Program-made: the position numbers and the translations under genes | Shown: one piece after another, positions 54,509 to 64,000 of the stretch | Layout of the letters: the number at the start of each line of letters is the position of its first letter | Numbering within the stretch: the stretch's first letter is position 1 | The notes under the pieces: model-generated | The model's input: the letters and a program-made list of their open reading frames with translations, nothing else | Database searches by the model: none | What the model was told of the DNA's origin: nothing | DNA from: Plasmopara viticola | Taxonomy: Eukaryota > Oomycota > Peronosporomycetes > Peronosporales > Peronosporaceae | Length of the DNA: 64,000 nt | Direction of reading: 5' to 3' | Assembly (NCBI GenBank): GCA_001695595.3 | Contig: MBPM02000011.1 | Location: 372,001 to 436,000, forward strand

Positions 54509-55099
54509 ACTAGAAGCTCAATCTTTTAAGTTAGTTGGTCATGAGAGATTCGTCACTGTCTTCATCGACAAAAGGCAGTTTTAACGGTGTACTCGAAGAC
54601 CTGATAATGTAACCAAGGATGAGATGATGCAAGTCGACCTTGGTTCCGGAGAGATTGCTCACCGCTACCGACGAACGGTGCAAATGAACTTGCAGATACC
54701 TGCTTTCCTATCCCATGGGGAACGTTCCGAGTCATGCCTGTTCCTAAAAAAAAGAATGTCATCATTGGCACGATGTGGCTTCGTGTGCAAAAATCTGAAT
54801 TACACCGAGCATCGCGCGGCAATTCGATAAAAAGTGCATATAAGCGTCTGTCCAGATGGATCGCTGGAAAATGCAAGGCCCGAATCAAGCAAAGCATCGA
54901 GATTTTTGATTAAACAAGGCCTCCATAGCCGTCAGGGAAGGACGTAGCTAATTTCTTTTCGCCAGTGTTTGAAAATTATGCGTCACAACAAAGACATTGA
55001 ATTTATCTTTGTCGTTATTCCCCATTATTATGGAAAGGCTGAAGAAGCAAAGATGGAAATCGTTTAGGAAATCCGGCGTGTGCACGCTACGCAGGTATG

Positions 55100-57880
55100 C
55101 AATCGCAGTATTTCGCACGGAGCTTCCAAGTGAGACACCTCCAGTACGGGAAGAAATTGAGAACGAAATTTTGCTCAAGCCTGGTAACAAACCGATTTTT
55201 GTCAAACAATGGCGCCAAAGTCTTTAACAGCGAAGGACAATCCAAGAAGGGACCAAAAAGATGGTTCAAGCAGGCATTATTCGACCAAGTTCGTCTGCCT
55301 TTTCGGCGCCAACGTTTTATGTCAAGAAGCCGAAAGGTTGGCGCATTGTGCACGATTACCGTCAGCTTAATCTAGCGACAATATTGCCGGCGATACTAAT
55401 GCCGCATGGGGAAGGCACCTTTGACGCCATGTCCGAAAGTCATTGATTTGTCGTGCATTGACCTACTTTGCGATTACTATCAGGTCAAATTGCATAAATC
55501 AGATATCCTGTTAGCCATTTTTTAACCCTAGATGAACTTTCGAATGTATGTCACTTTCATAGGACTGAGCAAAAGCTCGGGTACGTTCAACCGGCTTCTA
55601 CAGAAAGTCCATTGATATTTAAGGGATGCAATGAGATTGTTCTTTGACGACATTTACGTATTCACACATAGCAAAGATATCGCAGACCAAGTATTGGCGT
55701 TGGACCGTCTACTATGCCGGTTGAATACTAGCAACTTTACATCAAGTTGTCAAAAAGGCAGTTCTGCGTGGATGAGATCCCATGCCTCGAAGATTTGGTT
55801 GGACGAAAAGGCGATCGAATGGACCACAACAAGATTGAGATCATCGCAGAATGGCCTGAGACAAAGACAAAGTAGCAAATGGAGTGCTTCTTAGGCGTTA
55901 CAATCTATATCTCAAGGATTTACAAGGACTTTGTGATAATCACAGGACCGCTCCTCGACAATTTTAAGAAAAATCGCCTTCGAGAAGCTACTCAGCTCTC
56001 GGACAATCAGCTCGCTGCTTCACCGAACTTAAGCGTCACTTGACGCTTCCACCTGATTGAAGTCTTCCAAACTTTCCAAAACCATTTGGTATACAATCGG
56101 ACGCCTCGAATTTTGCGAAAGGGGGAGTAAGGGGGCAAGCGAGTCAAATTGCTTTTACTGGTCAGAAGATGAATTAAGTCGAGTTGAACTACCCTGTTCG
56201 TGGTCAAGAGCTAGTTGCAACTATGCGTGCACTAAAGTATGGCGTGTGTATCTTCTCAATCGACCATTTACTATCGAAACAGATCATAAAAGTATTGAGA
56301 TGACTCCGACGCAGAAGACTACAAATTGCAGAGTAGCTCGATGGCTCAATGAGCTTGCCGAATTTTAGCCTTTGTTTAAGTGGATTTCTGATGGGACTAA
56401 TCCCGTGGCTGGTGCACCTTTACGCAATTCAGAATTTGAGAGTAAAGTAGCCCTTATCAGCCTGCAAGATCTTTGGAAGCGGCAAAGAATCACGAGATCG
56501 TGGCGACAATCAGGACGAGCTATATTACTATCGCTCAATCCGCAAAGACAATGTATGCATGGAATCGACACCTACAGTATATCATCAAGAAGCTGAAAAA
56601 AAAGATGATGTGCTAAAGTACCCATTGCAAAATGGTGATTTGACTTATCAAACAGGCGATGATGAGACTCCAAGACAATATAGAGTCGTATTATTTGTGA
56701 AAATCACGATTTTGTATCAGCAGGCCACCCAGGATTTTACAAAACGTACCTGGCCATGCGTCAAAAGGCCAAAAATGACGAAGTGCACCCAGTGCTATGT
56801 CAAAACATGCGAAATATGTCAGCGCAATAAGGCTAGTCAGACCAAACCGCAAGAATTACTTCAGTTCTCGGTTTTTCGAAGAGGCAGATAGTCGACACAA
56901 AAATGAACTTCATCGTGATTTTACCCGAGAGCAAAAGTGAGTTTAGTGCCGTCATGTTGACCGTTGATCGCTTAGCAAAAAGGGCCATGTTCATCGCTAC
57001 GAAGACAACAGACGATACTTCAGAAATGGCGAAGGTCTTCATGAAGAAATATATGAAGAACTATAGCTTACCAAAAATCTTTGTGTCCGACTGAGACACC
57101 AAATTTAAATCCCAGTCGTGGCAAGCAATCGTGTCTGCTTCGGAAACGCAACACAATTTGGCTTCGGCTTTTAGGCCGCAAACGGACGGACAAACACAAA
57201 GAACTAACCGTTTTATTGGGTATTACCTCCGAGGTGCCGTCAAATTAGCAGAGGATACTTCAGATGACTTTTTTCATTTGGCTGAGATAGCCCATGATCA
57301 GCACGTACACTCTGCGATTGGAACGTCACCGTTTGCAGCGATTCCGGGATATGTTCTTTATATGCCGGATGATGTGGCATAAGATCAAGAATGACATAAG
57401 TTGGAAAAATAGCACAATAATTTTTGCTGCGTAAAGAGGCGTTACTCAAGGTAGCACAGGACCAAACGAGCGAAGCACAAGAGCATATTCTGACAAGCAA
57501 GCTGGCGAAATGTTGCTTTTGGACGGCAAGAATTCGGTTGTCCATCACAAGGGTTTTGCTCAGTCGAAGAAACTTGCGCCAAAACATATTGGCCCATTAC
57601 CGATCGAGAAAAGAGTCTCGCGATAATTCTATGAGTCAGGGTTATCGGAGTACTTGAAGCTGCACCCAGTGTTAAACGCTTAACTGTTGAAGCTGTATCA
57701 CAAGGAGATCAAGCGTCGGCAAAAGATGAATAAGGTCATGTTGGCCGCTGGCTTCGAGGACAAACTCGTTGAAGCTACAATTGGACATTGTAAGTTCAAT
57801 AGAAACTTACAGTGCAAAATTTGAGGGCTTGTTGAAAACAAGATGGAAGCCACTTGGGAGCCCGTGGAGAATCTGAAGCA
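55100..57880 (+). pseudogene. Decayed pol of Ty3/gypsy element
   Basis: Reverse transcriptase: LPSETPPVREEIENEILLKP, then GIIRPSSSAFSAPTFYVKKP, WRIVHDYRQLN, and the catalytic box as FFDDIYVFTHSK. RNase H: PFTIETDHKSIEMT. Integrase: a zinc-binding remnant ending CEICQRNKASQ, core VDRLAKRAMFIATK, then FVSD followed by a TG-A stop exactly where the motif continues (DTKF), and FRPQTDGQTQRTNRFIG. The catalytic Glu of the usual GQTER is Gln. A chromodomain-like TWEPVENLKQIFG precedes the right LTR. Multiple frameshifts separate the parts, so it is not functional. Confidence 0.8.
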
Positions 57881-57896
57881 GATTTTTGGACTTATA

Positions 57897-58118
57897 TGTG
57901 TAAAAAGCTAGACGGAATTAAGAAGAATGATAGCTTGTAGGATGAAAGCAGTAGATAACTGAAAGCCACCACTCAGACTGAAGAGCTCTTTATTCAACAC
58001 CATCTCTCAATTTGCTTCAAGCAACAAACCCTCCTCCTCTTCTACGACTTCGCCTCGCCCGTGCCTCAGCCTCATCCGACGGCCGATTCTAGTTAGCTTC
58101 CTCCGCGACAGTGCTACG
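57897..58118 (+). repeat. Right LTR of Ty3/gypsy element, about 222 bp
   Basis: Begins TGTGTAAAAAGCTAGACGGA, directly after the chromodomain-like end of pol. The end near CGACAGTGCTACG is less clear than on the left. The copies differ by many substitutions and small indels, so insertion is old. Confidence 0.8.
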
Positions 58119-59622
58119 GATGAACGGCAGGAGCATTTGCAGCATAGGCACGATGAGTCGTACACTTGAAAAGTAACTTGTCTATAAGGTGAATAACCAC
58201 GATCGAAGGAAAGCTGGTTTATCTGCAGAAGAGGCGCACGAGATATGTGGTACATGGTGCTTTTGAATCAGCAGGAGATTGATAATTTGGCAACCATGAA
58301 GTAATGGCGTGATTTCAGTATTTGATGCATTAGATAAACTACTTTGTCTATTTTTCTCAACTGCTTTACGAAAAAGTTATAGAAAAAAGGTCGAATGAGA
58401 TTCCAAAACGTGACTTTCTCTTATAAAACTCAAATCAAACAACGAAAAATGGGACATTAGATAATCTATAAAGCGCAGCAATTCAATATGACAGGCAGCT
58501 ATAAAATAATATGCGAATCGAAGGACCTCAAGCAAAAACATGTATGCGGATTTAACCAATTTACTCATCGTATTATTGTATTCACGATGCGGATACCAGC
58601 AATTTTAATATCGTGACGGATAGTTACATTGCTAGCCGCACCAAGTTGACGACGACCACTGATAAGGTGTTTGCATTTACGATGCTATCTTAATGAGCAA
58701 TGCCATAATCATCTTTTGAGCGATTCCAAAGCAAAAAGTTGATGAAATCGTCTTCTTGAAGCCGTTATTTTACAAACCGTCATCCTTATCTATAATATGC
58801 CACACAGACTAATGCCCAATAATGGCGCTCTATGATGCAGAACTTAGTTGCAGACTTCACGCCATATAACGGGACGTGTTTTGGAGTGGTCGAGCCACAG
58901 TCAAATGTGATCCGCGCAGCTATCATGACAGGAGAGCGCCAATACCAGCCTGTGCTAATTCGACGTTCTGTGATCATCAGTAATAAGGCGCAACAGAGTC
59001 TCGGCCTCTATCCTGTATCTTTATGCTGCTTGCATAGTCGATTCAACATAGCTCTTTTCAGAATTTCATCGCGCGCTCAATACTGACAGCAATAACTAAA
59101 TGTATGCAGCTGGAAGAACTTATGCGATAAATAATGTTAGCATAGCTTTACCAAAAGAATTTCGGTGTATTAAACTTTGATATAGCATTTTATTGCATCC
59201 TATAATTTAATGTGCATATCGAATGTCACACAGCTTTACAAAACTTATAAATCCACTAATCGGCGCAACTTCAGCTTCTGGGAACATCATTCTTCAAAAA
59301 GTACATCAGCATCGCTCAAGCCGCGCCGCGCTGTTCGTCTCGTCTGGAGGTTCACGTGCATGCAGATAGAAAATATGTCGACCTTGATCGTACATCATAC
59401 GCCTTGTTCTCACCTTGCTATCGTCCTGGCTGATTGCGAGCATCATTAGCCGAGAGAAGTTGAGAAGAGACGACGATTCGACCCTAGAGAAATTTTGTGC
59501 GCCTAAATAAGGCGCACCCTTTCTCGACAAGCGGAGAAGGTTTGATATTAAGGTTGAAGACTTGCAAATCATGCTAGTCTCATTTTGAGATTCTTCACAC
59601 AAGGAGACAGATCTGCAACACC
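58119..59622. other. Gap of 1.5 kb, no gene recognised
   Basis: Short frames in both strands without motif. The last 150 bp hold the presumed promoter of the zinc-finger gene at 59623. Confidence 0.4.
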
Positions 59623-60974
59623 ATGGACGCTTTGGAGAAGACGACCACGCAATCATCTCCGCGTTTTAAGCCTGAATTCATGCCCGATGTCGTTGACTTT
59701 CAGCTACACCCTGCTGCGCCTCCAAAAAGGACCGGAATGACCCCAAGCTGTCACAATAATGATCTTTCGTGGGTTCCATTAAATCACCCTGTTGTACCAG
59801 AGAATGCAGTCCCAGCTTTTAACGATCGCCAGTATGTTGTCCTTTTTAAAGTTCAATTCAGTTATCGTGGACAATTTTAACCTTTGCTGGCTGCATGGTC
59901 TTGCTAAAGGCTTGACCCTCTCGAGTGGGTTGAGCTGCTAGAGCAATCGGAGTGTTTAAACTATGTTAGCCCCGATATTGACGAATGCATCGAGCGACAT
60001 TCCCGAATGGAAGGCAATCAAGAGCTTGAGCTTACCGGACGTGAATTTGTCGATAGCCCCGCAATACTTAGGCTACTAGCTTCGAATGCTTCCTCCTCTA
60101 CCGAGCTATCGACATTACGGAAGCCGTTTGCACAACTTCAGCGCAGTACGCACGCCAGATCATTGTTTATTATAATCGAAGCTTACACTGCTTCACTTTG
60201 CTTGTGCTGCATGCAGGCTACGTGTCCCGACGCCCGGGTCTGCGCGAGCACTTTTCTCGCCAAGAATTACGAGAAGAGAACAACGAAGCCATTTACAGAG
60301 AAAGATTTCCTGCTATTGCTAAGCAGCTGGTACAAATGAAGAAACCTTTGAGATCTAGCAGCTCGATGGCGAAGCAAAGTGCAGATCAATTGTCTTCACG
60401 TTCGGCCAGTAGACTACTTAAATTCGAAGCTCCTCAACATTCAGACACTCGTCCCAAGCGAGCATCGTGGGGTGGGCGCTCAGCGCGTGCAGCAACGACA
60501 TCGGCCGCATTGCGACGAGAATGTAAATCTGCGAGAAAGTCGAAGGACTGTATGATCCCGGGCTGCACGAAAGGCGCTAGGTCACGAGGATTGTGCAAAC
60601 GACATGGCGGAGGAAAGCGATGCACTCACGCGGAATGTTCTCGCAGTGACCAGGGAGGCGGCTTTTGCATTGCGCATGGCGGAGGTGCACATATTACCCT
60701 TATAATTAAGTTTATTTTTTTCGTTGACGTTATTTTCTAACATGTCAACAAGGCAAGCGATGCGCGGCTGGGGGATGCAAAAACTCGGCTCAATCGCGCG
60801 GACTGTGCAAAAGTCATGGAGGTAAATTTGTTCAGGCACACATTCTTTCACTTATTTCTGATTGTGATCAATTGCGCACCAGGCGGAAAAAGATGTCGAG
60901 CTAAAGGATGTGCCAAAAGCAGTCAAGCAGGTGGATTTTGTCGTGGTCACAAACCAGATAGCACTTTTACTTAG
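59623..60974 (+). CDS. HGGGKRC-type Cys/His zinc-finger protein (WRKY19-like, no WRKY)
   Basis: Five exons: 59623-59831, 59910-60145, 60217-60684, 60753-60821, 60883-60974; product 357 aa. The N-terminal half has no domain (LEWVELLEQSECLNYVSPDI, then helical FSRQELREENNEAIYRERFP). Residues from about 240 to the end are four tandem Cys/His units of about 24 residues: CMIPGCTKGARSRGLCKRHG, GKRCTHAECSRSDQGGGFCI, GKRCAAGGCKNSAQSRGLCK and GKRCRAKGCAKSSQAGGFCR, each with C-x(3-4)-C...C-x(2)-H and joined by HGGGKRC-like linkers. Introns split the finger array in phase 1 at each GG/K link, so each finger is nearly an exon. This array is common in oomycetes and often annotated as WRKY19-like. Function in DNA binding is inferred. 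Confidence 0.88.
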
Positions 60975-61828
60975 ATGGTTTACTCATCGCGTATCGAGCA
61001 GATCGACGACTTCCGATATCGTACGTTCACACTTGTAGTTTAATTGCAGATATTGGTTAAGTTGCTCATGCAGATTCGATAACGTGAAGGTGTTATGCCA
61101 TATTGAGCTGTTGCTTCTACTCTGGAGTCTCTTTCCTGGATTTCATTCCTTATTGAAATAGAGATGAATCTCGCAACACCTGTGCTGCGATCTTGGCCAG
61201 CAATTACCAAGAATCGCTCTTTTCTTACGTCCTCAAGGCTGTCACTTCACACGTTGATGCATTGAAAATGTCGAACCATAAGAGCATAGCACCAGTCGAA
61301 ATTAAATTTAGTAACTTCACTGTACAACGTGGTTCTTCGGATCGATCTGAGTCTATCTTGTGGTCCAATCTTTCCAAGCCCCTTTTCAAATGCGTTAATT
61401 CTAGTGCGGCTATTCTTATTCTTTGCTTCTTTCGTTGACCATAATGTCACTACCACGAGTCGAAAACATACCAATTGTCGGCTTAAGCTTTCCTCCATCG
61501 TATGTATATCACACTTTGATTACCATCTACGACAACTTTTTCTTGTAACCAAAGCAATCTGCGAATTTGCCAGCTCCATAAGACACCAACATCGCCTCAC
61601 GCTTTGCGACTTAAACGCTGCATCCAAGTGATATCTGCATTAAATTATGCACTTTTACAAAATTGCATGAGGTGAAATAGTACTCTTAAATTAGGGGTGG
61701 ATTATTCCTGCACTTGCAGGAATAATCCACAGGACGAGCTCAAAACGCTACTTTAAACACAAATTATGACGACATCTCTATTTCATTGCTGTATTTGCTT
61801 ACTAAATTGCCGCAAATTATTATTCAAA
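60975..61828. other. Gap of 854 bp upstream of thioredoxin
   Basis: No gene; the frame at 61193-61438 has no motif. Contains the perfect palindrome listed separately and the presumed thioredoxin promoter. Confidence 0.45.
61698..61729. repeat. Perfect 15-bp inverted repeat with 2-bp centre
   Basis: TGGATTATTCCTGCA, then CT, then TGCAGGAATAATCCA: the two arms are exact complements. It lies 100 bp upstream of the thioredoxin start. It could be a dimeric factor site, a hairpin or a processing signal. Confidence 0.9.
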
Positions 61829-62512
61829 ATGTACCGTTACACGTCTCGGACAAAGCAGGCTGTACGGCTGTATGACAGTCGTGCCTTCTCATCTAACGTG
61901 CGCAGCCGCGTAACGATAATCGGGTCGGACGAGGCGTACTCACACCTTTCAACGGTTCGCGTGGAACATTGGTGGCGTCGGTGAAGCTGAAAATGATGTT
62001 TGCATTTGTCTTCATAGGAGGGAAACGGTCGCAAGGCGATTGTGTACTTCACTGCCAAGTGGTGCCCACCGTGCAAGATGATTAGCCCTATCTACGATGA
62101 GTTGAGGTAGGAAATGTTTATTGTCAATGATGTGTAAATAAAAAGCTGAATCATGATGATGCAGTGCCAAATACGATAGCATTGATTTTGCCAAGCTAGA
62201 CGTCGATGAATTGAATGACACCACCTCGAAAGCTGGCGTGCGCGTGAGTAAAAGAAGTTTTAAGTTTATACTTTGAGATCGGTCTTTACTAATGATGTTT
62301 TAACTCTTGGTAGTCGATGCCCACTTTCTTTTGCTTCAATGACGGCAAATTTGAGCAGTCTCTTTCGGTACGGTCATATCAAGTTGTTTTTGCTTTAAGC
62401 TGCAGAGTCGCACAATTGACTCTGGTCTGTCTTGCTGCAATAATATTTACAGTTTTCTGGTGCGGACAAAGATCTCCTGCGCAACAATGTCAAGCAGCTG
62501 AACGATCTATAG
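61829..62512 (+). CDS. Thioredoxin, probable mitochondrial type
   Basis: Five exons: 61829-61954, 62018-62106, 62165-62243, 62314-62367, 62453-62512; introns of 58-85 nt; product 135 aa. The N-terminal 30 residues are Arg/Ser/Tyr-rich without acids until Asp16 (MYRYTSRTKQAVRLY), suggesting a mitochondrial presequence. The thioredoxin core follows: KAIVYFTAKWCPPCKMISPI (active site C58-P-P-C61 instead of the usual C-G-P-C), DFAKLDVDELNDTTSKAGVR, the cis-Pro loop SMPTFFCFNDGK, and a C-terminal helix LLRNNVKQLNDL. It reduces protein disulfides with NADPH-thioredoxin reductase. CPPC is found in some mitochondrial thioredoxins. Start chosen at ATG 61829; an in-frame ATG at 61766 is upstream. Confidence 0.92.
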
Positions 62513-62805
62513 TTGCACCAGAATGGAGCTCGCATATATGCTGACAATTGGAGCAGGTGATGAGCTCAGACAATGCTGAAGGAATACTTTTACATCTATT
62601 TTAGTCAATTGGCTGGCAAGGTGCTGGGCACCTCCACAGCTCATAACACCACAAATTTACCGTATCTCACAATACTAACATACCGATTTTAATTGTTTAC
62701 CGGTAATGAAATAAATCGTCTTTAAGATATTACCATCACAACCGAATCTACAAAGCGCCGCGTATATTAGATCGGCTGGGTCTTTAGTCCCGAGGTCACA
62801 TAACA

Positions 62806-64000
62806 ATGGCTGATCAAAAGCACGCATCTGACTACGGATCAATTTCGAGCAATGTGCGACTAGGCATCGGAGCTAGCTCACCACCAATGAGTCCGCTAAT
62901 GTTGCAAGTAAACAAAGCCAACAATGCGCTCAAGAGCTGGGAGTTTGCAGGCTGGGGAGATAATTCATCAGCGGTAGCGAGTGATAACGAGCTCAACGAA
63001 ATTCAGGCACACCTTTCCATGGACCACCCAAAATTGTCGGAGTGGTTGGCAACTGCCATTTGCGGTAATGATATTTTGTCTAGCTGTCTGTATGTATCGG
63101 GGCTTGTGGCCTCCAAGGCTGGCACGCTGGCACCTGTATCACTTGCCGTAGTGGCCGGTATTTTGTACTTGTATCGGTTTATTTATGGTGAAGTGTTGAA
63201 TGCCGTGCCACTTAATGGAGGCTCGTACAACGTCCTGCTTAACACCACGTCAAAGCGCCTGGCTGCCATGGCTGCAGCGCTCGCAATCTTGTCATACATT
63301 GCTACAGGGGTGGTATCCGGAACGTCGGCCTGCAACTACTTGGCAGCGCATGTGCCTTCGCTGGAGATTGTACCGGGTACGATCGGGCTGCTGCTTCTCT
63401 TTGCAATTTTAAGCCTTATCGGCATCACGGAGAGTGCTGTCGTGGCACTCGTGATCTTTATCATTCACGCGACGACGCTGACGTTGCTCTGCGTGCTTTC
63501 TGCAATCTACATCGTAAAGGATAATTTCCAGACGCTGCAGGCAAACTTTGATACGACCTTTCCAGACATCAATCTAGCGGGCGATATCATTCCAGGCAAT
63601 TTTTTTACCGCAATTTTTTTTGGTACGTCGACCGCAATGCTTGGTATCTCGGGCTTTGAAACGTCTTCGCAGTTTGTGGAAGAGCAGGCAGATGGAGTCT
63701 TTCCAAAAACGCTGCGGGTACGTGGTTCTTAACTCTGCATATTGAACGGTGACTGATTTGACTTTATCTTGCCAGAATATGTGGTGGGGTGTCACTATTT
63801 TCAACCCAATGATTTCACTGCTTTCTCTCGGTGTGCTACCGCTTAACGGACCGGGTGGTATCATCGACAAGAAGAACACTGTTTTGGCTGAAATGGGCCA
63901 GAAGGTTGCGGGCGAGCGAATGCAGCTTATCGTGGCACTGGACGCCTTCGTTGTACTTTCTGGTGCCGTACTAACTGCATACGTCGGCATTGTTGGTTTA
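62806..64000 (+). CDS. Amino-acid permease, APC family (3' end outside window)
   Basis: Exon 1 62806-63717, intron 63718-63775 (GTACGT donor, TTGCCAG acceptor, phase 0), exon 2 from 63776 to the window end; 379 residues seen. An N-terminal cytosolic tail of about 85 residues precedes membrane segments such as LAPVSLAVVAGILYLYRFIY, LAAMAAALAILSYIATGVVS, IGLLLLFAILSLIGI, VVALVIFIIHATTLTLL and MISLLSLGVLPL. The phrase AICGNDILSSCLYVSG and ISGFETSSQFVEEQ are of the APC amino-acid/polyamine/cation transporter type. It is probably a plasma-membrane amino-acid transporter; substrate unknown. The frame is open at the last base of the window. Confidence 0.85.

Larger units (their letters stand above)
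52515..58118 (+). mobile_element. Dead Ty3/gypsy retrotransposon, chromodomain type
   Basis: About 5.6 kb with two diverged LTRs at 52515-52754 and 57897-58118. Between them, in order on plus, lie gag (about 53442-54500), reverse transcriptase (about 55100-55900), RNase H (about 56200-56370), integrase (about 56600-57380) and a chromodomain-like end (about 57780-57870). Protease-RT-RNase H-integrase order with the integrase last is the Ty3/gypsy arrangement. LTR divergence and many stops show an old copy. No target-site duplication is visible. A primer-binding site and polypurine tract could not be assigned. Confidence 0.88.

Overview
The window is a nuclear fragment of an oomycete genome, most likely Peronosporales (Phytophthora or downy-mildew type). 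The reasons are compact genes on alternating strands, short introns (about 52-123 nt, mostly GTRNGT donors with a CTAAY-like branch site), HGGGKRC-type zinc-finger proteins, an axonemal gene (CFAP58) consistent with a zoospore-forming lineage, and blocks of decayed Mutator-like (MULE) and Ty3/gypsy elements. No RNA gene, CRISPR array or bacterial operon was seen. Exon boundaries below were read by hand from GT/AG sites, phase and family conservation.

Layout. 1-8790: repeat block holding a 613-bp non-autonomous element (307-919), a decayed 2.9-kb MULE (1346-4253) and about 4.4 kb without a recognisable gene. 8791-16220: gene-dense island alternating in strand: ER GRP94 (-), a Canopy-family ER protein (+), an ERV1/ALR sulfhydryl oxidase (-), a TPR protein (+) and THOC3 (-). 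17054-19472: a second MULE family with long terminal inverted repeats (TIRs), ending 2 bp from the stop of an unidentified coiled-coil gene (19475-20557). 21468-25143: Aurora kinase (+) convergent with an OB-fold/winged-helix protein resembling STN1 or RPA32 (-). 25384-28354: a second copy of the first MULE family, with an 8-bp target-site duplication. 28517-33542: a CDKL kinase, two lineage-specific proteins and FAM32A. 33543-37983: AT-rich decayed DNA with a MULE relic and tandem repeats. 37984-45706: CFAP58, a dienelactone-hydrolase-like protein fused to a Gag1-like clamp domain, SEC62 and a secreted purple acid phosphatase. 45871-58118: about 12 kb of repeats, ending in a dead chromodomain-type Ty3/gypsy element with both LTRs. 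59623-64000: a HGGGKRC zinc-finger protein, a mitochondrial-type thioredoxin and the 5' part of an amino-acid permease that runs off the window.

How the genes relate. Several encode the secretory pathway: SEC62 for import, GRP94 (ends KDEL) and Canopy (ends RQEL) for folding, and a secreted phosphatase. GRP94 and Canopy are divergent across 247 bp, and Canopy proteins are known GRP94 partners in animals, so this is the clearest functional pairing. CFAP58 and the CDKL kinase fit flagellated zoospores. The transposable elements are decayed and lie in the gaps between gene islands.
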